From Gracilaria gracilis (Eukaryota > Rhodophyta > Florideophyceae > Gracilariales > Gracilariaceae), in contig JARGSG010000057.1 of the NCBI GenBank assembly GCA_030374805.1, positions 124,001-188,000 of the forward strand: a stretch of 64,000 bases of DNA. Direction: 5' to 3'. Under the pieces are notes generated by a model. It saw only the letters and a program-made list of their open reading frames with translations. It did not search any database and was not told where the DNA came from. The position numbers were made by a program, and so were the translations under genes. Below are positions 1 to 12,419 of this stretch, one piece after another. How positions within the stretch are numbered: position 1 is the stretch's first letter; each line of letters begins with the position of its first letter.

Positions 1-399
1 GGAAAGGATAGCGCTAATTCTTCTATGACTGTTACGAACGCCAAAGAGTGGACCGAATGCTTGCGAACTTCAAGTTAAAAGATACGCACCGCGTAAAGAA
101 TTGTCTAATGACCTCCGCCGATCAGCATAAGGAGCTACTCGAGCAGTATTTCAAGATTAAGAGGGATGCAAAGGCAGTCAAGAAAACTGAATCAACTTCG
201 GCAAACACAGATGGCAAAAGCTATCATGTTCATATTGAAAATAAGGTCCACTACATGGCTTTGGTAGAATGCAAAGCCGACTGGAGTGTACTACTGGCGA
301 CAAGTTAACGACGAGAGAGCGGAAGCCAACCCATCACTTTCTGTAACTATTTTCAAACAGCCAATGTAAATTAAAGGAGCGTGACGCAGACTGCAGTGC

Positions 400-740
400 A
401 TCTAAGGCTACCTTCATTTCCACTACCACCTCTCTACCTGGCTCAAATATTTCATTCATGGTATTTGGTATGACATTCTACATCACCGGCAAAGAAATGG
501 GCGTCGTTCTACAGGGTAGGCCTTTATTGAAAGTCATAGGTTCTTACCCGGACGAGCGCCTTTGAGTGCTGCGCAGCAACCATGTCCACGAAGAAACCCT
601 GTTGGAAATATAGCAAACCCAGCACAGGCTGGGTGCTACGAAACAATGCGTTCTTTCGAGTCCTGACGAAGATAATGACGACACATATCTCGCCGAGGAA
701 GATGCTGCCGGAACAGTGAAAGAATCGAAGTAATCCACTC
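400..740 (+). mobile_element. Decayed retroelement polyprotein fragment (protease region)
   Basis: Translation of this stretch gives a run containing GKEMGVVLQGRPLLKVIG, followed by an acidic run (DEDNDDTYLAEEDA). A phrase of the type VLxGRPLLKxIG is typical of the end of the aspartic-protease region in retroelement polyproteins. The flanks on both sides show no other domain I recognise. It is a short, old and broken fossil, and its family and strand partner elements cannot be named. It could instead be a chance resemblance, because only about 20 residues carry the signal. Confidence 0.4.
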
Positions 741-1429
741 TGCAAGCATTCCAATCACTTTGAAGCCATGCCGAGAAGAATAGGATACCGGAGGAAAGCC
801 ATCAACGTCTGGCAGAAATCTTAGATCGCGACCGAGAGGTTGTCAGAATCACTCTGAGTTCTGAACTTCCTGCCAATTAAGCCCTACTGAATCAAACTGG
901 TGAAGGACTTCCTTTCTTTTGGCTCCCTTGAGAAAAGTTATGGTTCACAGCAAATATATTTTATTATTAACACCATTCAAAAATATAACTCTGCTGCACC
1001 AATCCACAAGAATCCTGCACTTCGATTAGTCAGGGCTGTCACAGCTCTTACGAGGCCCTAGTTAAGTAAGCTGCGTTTCATTATAGATATGAAAGGTTCC
1101 AATGCATAAAGAGTCCCTATCCAGTGTGATATGCCGTACTTTGAATCCAAATTAAAAATTTTTGAGGGCACCTAATTTGTTGCCAACATTTATATAGTAC
1201 AGAGTCGTTGCCAGGTACTTCTCTCAAAGGAGTAAAAAGAAGTCATATAACGATTCAAAGTCCAACAAGGATATTCCTCATCCCTTCGACAACTCTCGCC
1301 AGGAAATGATACTGAGAACTCCAGATATATAAGATGGCGTTTTTTGTAATAATGATAGCTATCAGGTTCTGCATATATAAAATGAGTTTTTCTGGAAAAC
1401 CATACTTGCTGAGATGAAATTTTACATGT

Positions 1430-1645
1430 TAGTGATATCTAGCTGTTTGGGCATACTTAAATACAGTTGGATTTCTATAGTTTCGAATGCAATTTCTTTG
1501 AGTGTTTACGGACATGTGGCGTACTGGTTAAAAAGAAAGCACTTTGGGGCACATAACACAAAAAATATTTGTTAATTCACGAAGCGAGCACCATAATTCT
1601 GCCGAAGGCTCCACGCCCCGTGCATTGGATGATAACAAGATGATT
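1430..1645 (+). repeat. Direct repeat R1, copy 1
   Basis: This segment is matched by 3,540-3,745 in the same orientation at roughly 85% identity by eye. It includes a shared core beginning GTGGCGTACTGGTTAAAAAG and continuing through a run of As. The two copies lie about 2.1 kb apart. No LTR-type TG/CA ends or terminal inverted repeats are visible, so the nature of the repeat is unknown. Confidence 0.8.
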
Positions 1646-3539
1646 ATATATGCCAATCAGTATGCTGTAAGATAGTAAAACTGTTATAGGTGCATTCTTG
1701 GGCCAGCGCTCCATATCGATGGGGCTTTTGTTTCATTCGAAACCCTTAAAAACCGTCCTGTCTCGTTCGAATCAAACTCTCTTGTGTGAAATTCCGGTAA
1801 TTGCTTGGTTTGTTTGCAACTAGGGAGGCTTCAAGTGCATTATCAAGTTTGCCTGTGGATATTGAAGCAAAGTAGTTTCGACACTCAAACGCTTACTAAT
1901 TAATACCAGATACAGCTGTCGCACGAAAACCGCACCGAAGAAAAACCATTGGATGACACAAACGTACTTGCAACACGTTACTCTCCTCGAAAGGTACGAC
2001 CATGGTAAGGTCGTATCGGTGTTACCTCTACAGCGCAGAATTCAGAAAAAGGTCTAAGGCGAAGAAACACGTTCTCACTGTTCACTCAGATGTCGCCAAG
2101 AAAATTATGTTGTATTCCTCTGCCGAGAACCCTAATATCTTCATGGTCGCTCTTTCTGGGGTAAATCTGGGGTCAAGTTTAGGGGTAGCAGCCTTGACGC
2201 AATAAGCGTCCCTAAAACCACGAAACAAACTAAACCGCGGCTGCGTTCCCAACGAGTTTGCATCGTTTGATGCTCCCGTACTTACTACCGACTCACCGTT
2301 CACAGTTCATTTCAGCTTAAATCTCTTCACTGTTCAAGCGAGACATATGCCTATTGCAATTGTAGTGATTGGATACTTATTTCAGCTCCAACCCGTTCCC
2401 TTTAAGCTGGCAACATTTTTTCTGTTGTAGTCATTCTGGAAACAGTCCGCTTCACATTCCCAAAACTGGATAGTCCCCCATTTCATTTTCTTTTGCACTT
2501 CAAATATCGAGAAGCAGCTCTGGTATCGTTTACAGCCTCAAAAATTGTTGAGATAAATTGGAGTGTTCTTCGGTTCCTACCGTCATGACAGATAAAATTT
2601 AGCGCCGACACGCAAATTATAATTTATTCTTGTTGGAGATGTGCTTTCTCGTTCAGCTACACCTAAGTGTACATGCTCTGAACAGCAACAGAAATGTATA
2701 GGCTTCTTAGACGGTAAATATGTTCTATTCAGAACACTGGGTATAGTGTATACAGAAGGGCAGAGGTGGTGATAAAGTTTTGGTGCTATACGAAAAGTGG
2801 AGAAAGTGAATTACTGCCTGCATACCGGAGCATAGTTTAAGAACAAAAGAATGAAATACATCGCATTCAATTGAATCAATACAATAACAGGAACACCACA
2901 AGAACTAGCGTCGCCTACAAGTATTTGATGAACTTCTCTTTACCTTGTTGGAAGTAGAATACCTTGTGCGTGCTTCACAGTGAAGGCTTTATTCAAAATC
3001 CACTGCAATTTCAGGCCAACTGATTCTCATCTTTTTTAACAAACTAAAGCTAGTCCTAGCGAAAAGCTGTACAGAAAATGGAAATGATGCCATTACGATT
3101 TCCGTTCCATGTTTAGTATGATTCCGGAAATACCATGCCAGGTATTAAACGGCTCTCAGTCTCTCATTGACAAATAATAATGTAGAGCTCTAAAGGTCTC
3201 AGCGAGCATTAATCACCGGAACACCTATTAAGAATAAAACCGAAATGCTTACGTGTGGATAATTTAATGATTCCGTAGTTTAGAAAGTTCCTGCTTGAGT
3301 CTTAGGATACGCCGTTGCTTTTCCCGAAAGAGAAAGTTGAAGTAACGCAAAACGCAAAGATATTCCCTTTAGCTACATAAAAATGTGTGCTCGTTGTGAG
3401 ACTCTGCATTTCATATAATCCATTTTCGATCACATTAAGCTTGAATTTACTTTGTACACATACCGAACGTTTTCAACCACGGAAAACGTATTCAAGTTGC
3501 CACGAATGCCATATTTATGATATGGACCTCTGTGTGCAA
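1646..3539. other. Gene-poor stretch between the R1 copies
   Basis: AT-rich sequence with no open frame I would support. A 67-codon frame near 2,002 has a loose F-x7-H-x4-H spacing like part of a C2H2 finger but lacks the cysteine pair. Nothing else is recognised. Confidence 0.5.
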
Positions 3540-3745
3540 GTTGTATCTAGCAGTTTGTGCAGAATTTAAAACTGTTTGGTTCTTATATATTCCTATGCAA
3601 TTTCTTCGAATGTTTACGCACACGTGGCGTACTGGTTAAAAAGAAAGCACTTTGAGACACACAACACAAAAAATATTTATTCATTTACGAAGGGAGCAGC
3701 ATAATTCTTCCGAATGCTCCACTTCCCGTGAATTAGATCATGACA
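3540..3745 (+). repeat. Direct repeat R1, copy 2
   Basis: Second copy of the 1,430-1,645 repeat. Similarity stops abruptly near 3,745, just before the unexplained block that precedes element A. This suggests the right edge of this copy was cut by an insertion. Confidence 0.8.
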
Positions 3746-4430
3746 TCTGACACCTCTGAGGTATCTCGAAGAGCCACTTAATGGCGGAAAACCACCTTTT
3801 GGGGGACTATATGAAGCACCCTAGGTTGTTTTGTAACCCAACGATGGTGTCGCCTCAGCCATTGCGATACCATAATCGCTTCATAACTGACTGTACCAAC
3901 TATACTGGTTATTGATCGACACCAGTTCTGTACTGTTCATCCGCCTTTGCCACCCTACTTTAGCTCAGCTTTATGGTTTCCTTCTATTGTACCAGTTGTG
4001 GAATGGACGCACTTTTGTTCCACCGCGCCCATCACACCAATATTGGAGTACCATGGCCCTTGAGGTTTTACGGTTCCCCTCTCAAAGGTGTAGATATCAC
4101 CACGTAAGTCCAAGCGTGCGGCGCTCCTTTGATCTCCTCCCCGTAGGATACCATAACGGTTCTCTTCGTTATTCTGTACAGGTACCGTTCCTGAACTATT
4201 TGTAGCTTCACAAATATTGCAACACCTTCAAGGTTCCAATAATATGATACAGGGCTCTACAGCATGTTCGCCCTCTCTCCTCAAAGTCGTTCTTTTCCTT
4301 CAAGGTTTATGGGGCAGAGCGTACCAGTCCCCATGGTTGCCGTTCTTCATAACCACGAAGGTCTGGTTCTTCGACCCCACTCTCTGGGTGACGAAACTCT
4401 CACTCGTGTCTCCACTGCCATACACAAGTC
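3746..4430. other. Unexplained block left of element A
   Basis: This lies between the R1 repeat edge and the 3' module of element A, where the A antisense module and 3' LTR would be expected. I could not match it to either. The minus strand stays open for about 75 codons between roughly 3,965 and 4,190, in a composition resembling the elements. It may be a diverged part of A or of a different inserted element. No LTR end was recognised. Confidence 0.35.
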
Positions 4431-4432
4431 AA

Positions 4433-5010
4433 ACCAATTTTTTACACCTTCGTGTTGCACTTTCGTGTGCAGTGAGCGTCACGTAGTACAGATTTGGTCC
4501 TTTTTGGCGCGTTGCACGCGCCAATTCGCGTGTGCCAGAAACGTACCTGAATGATTCTGCATGATCTCTTGGCGCGCATACGGGCATCCGCTGCACCACA
4601 TTCATGAGGTTCCATGCAGGGCGAATCAAAAAATTGCACGCCGAAATTACGAAATTACCTCTCCAAAAGATATCATTACCGCCGAAACACCTTTTGGTCT
4701 TTTCGTCGCGAACCAAGTGGTTTGACTGGATGAAAATGGCCGATCCAAGAACGCTGCTTGGGCAAAATACTGAAAGTTTTTGACCATGCCGGTGCGTGCT
4801 CCCTGCACGCAATAGTGTAAACCGAACCGGTTACTCCCCACAGCGCGTCACGGATCTTGCGCGCGTCTCTCGTTAATCAAAAAATGTAATTTTTTGAATT
4901 TCATCACTTGGGTTTGTGCGCCTCCGTGTGCAGCGCTTTCCGTCAAAGCTCGCGTACCTGCCGCGTGCCAGCCCCAGGGCGACCACGGCGATGGCGCGTG
5001 CAGCGCATGT
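4433..5010 (-). repeat. Shared 3' non-coding module, copy in element A
   Basis: On the minus strand this region shares an ordered series of blocks with 28,200-28,740 and 31,180-31,690. They are CGCG-rich arms, an ATTCAAAAAATT block, a TTCGGTTTACACTATTG block, then TCAAAAA with AGTATTTTG, and a GTTTTTGATTCGCC-type block. It follows the chromodomain, as in element B. No open frame is shared among the copies, so it looks non-coding. Confidence 0.75.
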
Positions 5011-5264
5011 ACAGTCCGGCATCATTAGGTACGTCATCGCCAAATCTTCATGGGCTTCCGGGAAACCTTCTCGGTCTCTTGTGTCCACTATGGTTCAACC
5101 AATCCAGTTGGTATTAGCACCTTCATTAAAGTGCCCGGTTAAGTGTTTCTTCTTGCTTCCAGTTACGTTGCAGTTAGCTTCACTTACCATGTAGGTGCGG
5201 GGGGCAGCGAATGAGAGAAAGCGCGAAAACAGTCTCCCCCCTCCGTCAGAGCTGCGCATAACCT

Positions 5265-5430
5265 ATAAGGTTCTACCCATCTTCAGGCATATTATGGCCC
5301 CTATTTATCCAGTAGCTTACCCTAAAGTAGTGTGGAATGGCTGATTACCGCTCGGCGATAACACTGTCAGGGTCCCAGCCATAACAGCATACTGTGTACT
5401 TTACACCTTCTTGGGTTCTTCCTCGCTTGA
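5265..5430 (-). CDS. Element A chromodomain
   Basis: The minus-strand translation contains QEGVKYTVCCYGWDPDS followed by SAIPHYFRVSYWINRG, which aligns with the chromodomains at 30,835-31,038 and 40,270-40,485. Chromodomains at the end of integrase direct chromoviruses to particular chromatin. The region is part of a broken fossil. Confidence 0.75.
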
Positions 5431-5648
5431 ACCATTTGAAGTGCGACTCTGATTCGGTCAATAGAGATGGTATTCTCTACACCATCTTGGTTCAACGTTA
5501 CCGTGTGGTCGGTTGCGCCCACTACTTTGAAAGGTCCCGATGGTTTCGGTAAAAGCTTAGAATTGATATCCCTATCAATGGCTTCGTCGTCAGCTCCATT
5601 ACTCGGTAGCGGTCTCGCTTCTTTCGGAGGGTGGTCAGTAAATACGTA

Positions 5649-6690
5649 TTAGCCCGACATAGCCTTTACCATTTGGGATATCTTTCGGTCGTAGTCGTCC
5701 TTGTACCGATTTTGGAATGCTGTGAGCTTGCTCTCTGCTTGCGGGAGAGCTCTACTTAACCTTGGAAGGGTATTGCGCTTAACCTGCGAGAGTGTAAGGA
5801 AGCATGCTGCTTCTTGTTCGGTCGGGTCTCCTTCAACACCCATACCTGGTGGGTGTATTGACAAGATCAGATCGAACAGCGTAATCTGCGTCGCTCAATG
5901 AACCTGAAGTTTATATGCGTACTTCAAAGACTGCAAAAGCTCATCCCAACCAGTTTGGTGTTCCTCTGTGTAGTGACGCACTCTAGATACCAATGTTCGG
6001 TTAAAAGCGCTCCACTTGCCCATTCGTTTGCGGATGATAGGCATTGTTGAAGTAGTGCTTAATACCGAGGAGGGTAAGAAACAGATTCAAAGAACTTCGA
6101 AGCTAAGTTCGAACCATTGTCAGTAATTAGATAAAGCGGTGCACCACATGGCTAAATCCAGTTGCTCAAAAACGCGACAGCGAAGGTGATTGACTTCACA
6201 TCCTCAAACGTATGGCTTTAGTGAGCTTCGAAAACCTGTCGGTGATTGCGATGGTGTACTGCTATCCCATTGTGGTTTTTGGCAGTCGACCAAGAAGGTC
6301 AATTACGACAATCTCGAAATGACCCGCAGCGGGAACTAGTTTCAAGTATTTCCTATGCTTGCGGAGACCTCCACAAGTTCGAACGCACGGTTCACACTGA
6401 CCTAAAAAGGTATAGATATAATGAGCCATATGGGGCCAAAAATACCCCTCTCTCAAAGTGTGATAGATTCTCGTACCTCCAGGGTGTCCCGGTAGCCTGG
6501 GGTAGTGTGCAAGATACAGCACCCGAGTGCACAGCACCTTGAGAACTATCTTCTGAAATGATACATCGATGGGAGCTCGCCTGACAAGGGAACCGTTTCG
6601 GTCGACGTAAAATTTCGAGCCCCTCATACCTATTTGCTTCATGAGAGAGCAGCAATTGACATCGTCACCTTGCTCTCTCAAGAATTATTT
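5649..6690 (-). CDS. Element A integrase
   Basis: The zinc-binding HHCC part is visible in minus-strand translation (LAHYPRLPGHPGGTRIYH, then GQCEPCVRTC), followed by the start of the catalytic core (FEIVVIDLLGRLPKTTMG, carrying the first acidic residue). The C-terminal segment lies at 5,649-5,900. It would join element cDNA to host DNA. It corresponds closely to the element B integrase at 22,476-23,938. It is a broken fossil. Confidence 0.85.
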
Positions 6691-6959
6691 ACGAATAATC
6701 GGCATGACGTCTGTTCTCAACGGCGATTATTTTCCGAGCGATGGCTTGAATAACCACGTCTCCTTTTCGGGTACGGCCCAGTAACCTTGGTAACATTATC
6801 ACCACCAGGGTTTGTGGAGATGACAAAGTATGGAATATCGTCTTCTACCGGTTCGGTATCCCGACAATCCGTGGTAATGGGGGACATGGCGTCAGCCACT
6901 TTGTGCTTTATACCTGGACAGTACTGTACATCATACTCGAATTCTGAAAGTCGTAGCAG

Positions 6960-8110
6960 CTATCTGGCGGGTCTGCTTGATTCCTCGGCGATACCCAGTG
7001 TCCACCGCAGGGCGTCATGATCGGTTCGAATTATAAACCACTCACCATGTAGGTAGGGACGGAGCATAGGTATGCTCCAGACCACTTCCAGACATTCTTT
7101 TTCACTTGTCGTGTAGTTCTTCTCTGTGACATGCAGAGCATGGCTCCAGTACCCTATAGGTATCTTGTGCCATGTATATTGCTTTTGCAAGAGACAACAA
7201 CCAATTCGGGCATCCGAGGGGTCGGTATCCAATGTGTATCGTAAACCAGCTTTGGGTAATGCCAAGATGGAGGGTGTCGAAAGTGCATGTTTTAGCGCCT
7301 CGAACAATTCCATATCCTCATTTTTAATACATTCAAACCTTGTAGGTTTGTCTTTCAGCAGCTTCTTGTAGAGGGGAGCCGCTTTCTTGGGAAATCTTTT
7401 GATAAATCGGCCGTACCCGTTTCACAAACATATAATGGATCGGATATCCGTTTAGTACGTGGGTGGCTTTGCTTTTTGCACGGCTCAGGTATTCCGCGGT
7501 GTCACTTCCAACCTTCTAGGGCTGATAATATGACCGAGACAATCTACCTCCTTGGTGAAGAATTCGCACTTGCGGAGCTTTAAAGTTACTCCAGATTCCC
7601 TCAAAAGTATTAAAACTTCCTTAACATGTTGGAAGTGTTCTTCTACCGTTCTGGAATATATATGATTAAATCATCGATGTACAACAGAGCGGCTCTCCAC
7701 TTGACCTTGGAAAGGATTATGTCTAATGCCATTTGAAAGGAAGCCGGTGCATTCCGCAACCCAAACGGCATGCGCGTAATGCGGAACAATTCAACGTGGC
7801 AAGTAAAAGTAGTTTGGTCCTTGTCTTCTTCCTTGATAGGTAACTGCCACATATCATAATTGGCAACGAGCGTAGTAAGGATCTTAGGGTTGCCAAACGA
7901 ATCTATACATCATTCATTCTAGACGGTGGGTACGAATCCCTGATGGTCATAATATTGAGCCTTCCGTAGTCCAAACAGAACCGCATACAGGTATCATTCT
8001 CCTTTAACGCCAGAACCCCAGGGCTGGCCCAGTCTGCATTTGCGGGTTCTATCACGCCTTCACCGAGCATTTACTCAACCTCATTAAGCTCAACCTCACG
8101 AGCTTTCGGA
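6960..8110 (-). CDS. Element A reverse transcriptase and RNase H
   Basis: Minus-strand translation shows the RT motif FGLRNAPASFQMALDII and the catalytic box YIDD in LLYIDDLIIY near 7,650-7,850. RNase H follows at 6,960-7,330 with the acidic DTDPSDARIG start, KECLEVVWSIPMLRPYL and the TDHDALRW box. Order and spacing are those of Ty3/gypsy pol. The gene is broken in several places. Confidence 0.88.
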
Positions 8111-8629
8111 CCTGCACGGTAAGGCTGTTGATGGATTGGCTCCCATCCTGGCACCATGTAAATACGGTGTTCTCTAGCCCCTATCTGGCCTAATCGATCC
8201 GACCATATGCGTTAGAATTCTTCTAAAAGACTGTGGATCCGGTCTCTGAGAGCCTGATTCTGCTCACCGATCTGGAATTTCTCTGTCCCATTCCTCACTG
8301 GGTCCAGTTCCATGGTCTTTTCCTGACCTTCAACCTGAAAGGTATCGGTAATCTTCTGTTCTATTTTGGTGTTTGTCGATACCGGGGGTGCATATCCGGG
8401 ACGTGGCGCATCTATTCCTCCCTATTCTCTAGAGCTGGCAACCTCGCCCAGCCTATTAGGTAAGATCGTGAAAACCCCTTGTGATGCCGGCAATGCAACC
8501 CCAATAGTGGTATTCTAGGGTACCTTAACAATATAATTGGTAAAGTTTCCCAAATACACCACGAAGGTTTGATTAGAGATGTTTTCAATGCTCCCGCTTG
8601 CCATCAAGGCCAGTTGTCTCTCGGCTAAC

Positions 8630-9232
8630 CTAAGATGGTTCTGTAGCATTACAAATTCTGGTATAGCGCATGAGAAATTCACTACCATTTGAGTCATAGC
8701 CGGGACTAAGAACCAATTTGGTGAGCCGTATCTTGTTTGAGACCGTCTCGGTCGGTATATTGGACCTCGGCTTCTTTCGCGAACCATTTTTGGTCTGCGT
8801 ATTACCTAGTACGGCAATACGAACAACTTGACGGCAAGCGACCGTTCGGGACGCTGGCAATATTGCCTTGACATGCCTGTCAATAAATTTGGTCCCGAGG
8901 ATACAGTCTGTCGCCAGACGATCCAGCACAAAGAAATTGAGCTTCACCTTCAAGGTTCCAAGCTGTACCACGGTAGTCAAAATTTCTCTAAGGTGCAGTG
9001 AGCGCTCATTAGCGTCCATTAATGGGTTGATAGTCGGCACAGGCCGAACGTTACGCAGAACCGCATCAGATATTACGTGAACGTTTAGAACGTTTAGACT
9101 AGCGCCAGTATCGGGAACATAGGCAACTGGAACGTGTAGGCAATTGAAAAAACTTACTGAAGCATTAACTTTATAGTTATTGTACTTTATGAGACACATC
9201 ACATTGGGTACATCTGGTTCTTCTTTTTCCAC
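8630..9232 (-). CDS. Element A aspartic protease region
   Basis: The open segment contains the active-site motif DTGASLNVLNV and, downstream, the typical DCILGTKFIDRH (the ILG flap partner). Retroelement proteases cut the Gag-Pol polyprotein. The matching segment in element B lies at 19,900-20,281 with the same ILGTSSIDRH context. It is part of a fossil. Confidence 0.85.
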   Translation of the reverse strand: MEKEEPDVPNVMCLIKYNNYKVNASVSFFNCLHVPVAYVPDTGASLNVLNVHVISDAVLRNVRPVPTINPLMDANERSLHLREILTTVVQLGTLKVKLNFFVLDRLATDCILGTKFIDRHVKAILPASRTVACRQVVRIAVLGNTQTKNGSRKKPRSNIPTETVSNKIRLTKLVLSPGYDSNGSEFLMRYTRICNATEPS

Positions 9233-9471
9233 CTTTATGGTTTCCCGTTGCGGTGACGACGGGCCTGCTAATTCACGGTTAGAGGTGCCCCCTACGCCAA
9301 CTGTTCGGTGTTTTCCTGCTTCTTCTGATCGGGACTGTCCTTCTCCAAGATTGGTGTTTCCTCAACGAAATGAACTTGAGATGGTGATGGTTGAGCTTGT
9401 ACCCTCTTTCCAGATCTATATAGGTTACGGTGGTTCTGCTACCTGGCACTGATTAGATATTATCGTACTCC

Positions 9472-11440
9472 TCAAAGTGTTTTATCACATCGGTTCGCAA
9501 GATGGTCTGGCGATAAACAGAGCCAGCAAACTGAGGCATCTGTCTGGGGATCACGCATTGCAATGGAGGTAGGTTTGGTAACCAGATTGGTCGGTGCGGT
9601 AGTATATGAGTATGCTTGCGAACCACCCGTTGAGGTTTGTTGAGTGCTTTCCGCACTTAGTGGTGACCCTACCGAGACTGGTGGTACTGTCGATGACCAA
9701 TTACCAATATAAATGGCTCGTGACTGAGCCTGCGGCGCAGTCAAGAGATGAACAGCCATCCCCGTTGGTACCCGTATGAGCGAATCATCCTCTGAAGTAA
9801 TGCTTTCTTCTAGCTCCAATACTGACCGTTTCGGTTTGTCCTTTGAGGTATGGGGCGCCGGCAGCCTCTTTCAATGACAGAGAGTGTCGCCGAGCACTTA
9901 GGAATAACGGGCAAGCCCATCATATTCCACCTTACGGTTGTTCGACAGGTAGTTGCGTACCTGCGAACCGATCGCTTTGTCAACATTTTCGGCAAAAAGC
10001 GACTTCAACCTACCAGTGGTGAGTACATTACCGCATAGGGTGGCTAGATTCAAAATACCAACGAGAATTCAATTTCGGTTTGGCTAGAGCGCTGTCGCTA
10101 TGCCTGTACCTCATCGTAACCTTCTTAGATAATCTCATCGGTCGCGAATGTTTCCAACATGAAATCAACCAGTTCTGGGTGCGTCTCTAACATCTCCGTT
10201 CCATCTTCACCAACCGCTAGGGTATTTCCACGACGCCTGCCTTGCAACTAATGGCAACCTTGACCTTAAACGTAAAAGTAGAATAACCGCATTGCAGCAC
10301 CTAGATGAAAACCTTTTTGGTCACATGCAATCTTGAAATTATGTAGAAATTGAATTACCGCAATTGCATCATCGCCTGAGAAGTTAGTATCACCCATCTG
10401 GAAGCTGAGCTTCTTGTAGTGCTTCGTGATCTTCTGCGAAACCTCTTGGTTGTAAGTAGAGGATCGGTTTTTCAACCGGTTTAACCCATAATCAACCGAT
10501 TTGGTTAACAGATCGTTCAGTGGCTGACGCACCTCTAGGTATCCGAATCTGACTCGAAAGACTCGTACCGTTTCTTTCTACTTTTACGGTTTGTCTTTGA
10601 TGACTTCTTCGCTACCATGTTCAGTTGCTTCTGGCGTCTACCTTTACGGTCACAATCCGACAATGAACCAGTATCGGTATCGGAGCTCGACGAATCGGGG
10701 TCAGAGTCGTAGTGGCTACTCTTTCCATTATTCCTCCTCCTTTCTTTACCCTTGCTGCCTCTTCTTCGTCGCCCATCCTCCGGGTCAAACGAGTCATTCT
10801 CAGGTCCACCAGTCTTGGTGTCCTTTCGAAAGTTACTACCAATGGGTAGCAAGTACATGTCTCGAAGACCCATCTCTCTATGGCCCTCCTGACGTTGCCT
10901 TAAACCTTGTAGGTGCGAACTATCGGCCGGAATTGGCTTGATTGGTGCGGAAGAACCTGCAGGAATCGCTTGTAATATGCTAGTAACCATTTTCACCGCA
11001 GACGTTTTAGCTTCCGTCATTCTTTCAGAAACCCAAAGGTCTTGAACCACTCTGTAGATATGCTCCCGGGCTCCCGTTAAGAGCTATGTTTCAAGCAATT
11101 GAGATATGCGCTGAGAGAGCTCGTGCACGGCTCAATCAAACACCAAACGGGTAACGGCGTCCATTTCCATAGAGGTCATAGCTTCATTAACCGTAGCGGT
11201 AAAAGGAGCTTTTGCTCGATCTTTTAATTGGTGCCAAAGGTCCTCAACCGTTGCCGGCAGATCTTTAATAGGTTCAGGAGCCAACAGAGGCTGAGTGCCC
11301 GTATCCTTTGAGGATACGGCACGGGGTTGCCGAAGCACCTCCTTGGGGTTTTCTGGGATATGTTTGGCCACCTAAACCGCAGCTGAAGGACAATACTCCT
11401 TGGAGGCGATTCGAAGGACTTAGTTAATTTCCGCATCATG
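9472..11440 (-). CDS. Element A gag with zinc knuckle (main part)
   Basis: The segment carries a basic and serine/aspartate-rich linker (DSDPDSSSSDTDTGSLSD) and a gag-like helical part. A CCHC knuckle at about 9,520-9,560 reads CWLCLSPDHLANRC (C-x2-C-x4-H-x4-C). The same features in the same order occur in element B gag at 17,730-19,680. The N-terminal end of this gag lies on the far side of an inserted LTR, at 12,205-12,272. It is broken in several places. Confidence 0.85.
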
Positions 11441-12204
11441 CGTTAGTAGATATATGAGTTACACCGCTATTAGAGTGTCGCCTTGCAGAGGTAATTTCCA
11501 CAGATTAACACGTGTATTGCATGACTCGAGGCGCCACTTAGTGCGTGTGAATAGCACACGTGTACCACGGATATGCCGGAGGCAGTGCATCCTGCATTAC
11601 GGTATTTACAAAGATTTTTTATAGATTATTTTGCCCGGCGCACCCACTTTCAGTTGTGCGCCGAGCTCAGTACTTAAAGGGTTGGGCACCGCTCTCCCAA
11701 GTAGATTGCCTCTTGCCAAGCAAGAGCTTCTGGCTCTAACTATCACGCCTTTGCGGATTGTTCAACCTCCAATTGGAATGACGACCGTGTTGTTCACGTA
11801 TAGTTACGCACCCTTATGGTGCTCAGAGTATAACCACTGTTTGGGTGTCTCGTTCCTACCCATTGTCGTATACTCGCTCTGTATTGGGTTTGCTTTATTC
11901 TTTCACTCTTTGCCCCACTCTGGTGGTTCTCTTTCTCTTCTTTCTGGTTTTGCCATTTTGCCCTGTTCTCAGTGGCCCGTTTCCGACACGTTGTCGCTGC
12001 CGTGGGACTCATCTCGTGACCGTGTGAACACGTGGATCTCTAACGACAACGTTCCGACGCTTGTCGTGACGGTTTGACCTCAGATTTACACCTGGCTTAG
12101 CTGTGTCATTCCCGGAATGCTCTGTTGGCTGTGCCACCCTATCGAGAGGAAGATTCCAAGCGTCTTCGTGAGCGTGCTATTTTCCCGCCAAAGGCGTTGC
12201 TACA
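11440..12204 (+). mobile_element. Solo LTR of the element-C type, inserted in element A gag
   Basis: About 765 bp, close to the 767-bp LTR of element C. It resembles that LTR in its second half: the CGTCGTGACGG and GAGAGGAAGATTCC blocks and the end AGGCGTTGCTACA. Its orientation is opposite to the host element. Element A gag sequence resumes on both sides, which defines the insertion. The left edge is diffuse and no clean target duplication is seen, so it is an old insertion. Confidence 0.7.
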
Positions 12205-12272
12205 CAGCAAACAGAACCCTTGTGGCTACGTGGCGCGCTGTAACTACGAGTCATCCTTATAGGTCTTTCCAT
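12205..12272 (-). CDS. Element A gag, N-terminal start
   Basis: An ATG at 12,272 (minus) starts MERPIRMTRSYSAPRSHKG, matching the element B gag start MEGPTKIIRGSSASPSHKG at 17,730. The remainder of gag continues left of the inserted solo LTR. It is part of a fossil element. Confidence 0.75.
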
Positions 12273-12419
12273 AGTGACCAACAGTCGTATCCTATTGCTT
12301 CGCGAGTATTCCTACGAAACCAAATAGGTGTGTAAACTACGAAAATCATTTCGAAAGCTTCCTGTTCATCACCAAAACTACGACAAAAGCCAAGAAACTT
12401 CCAGGTTGGGAGAGCAAAA

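Noticed and set aside
48-308. 86-codon frame at the left edge
   Set aside because: Lys-rich without a motif; it may be part of the decayed element whose protease-like piece is at 400-740, but nothing supports a function.
2002-2205. Possible C2H2 zinc finger
   Set aside because: Only the F and the two histidines fit; the paired cysteines are missing and there is no second finger.
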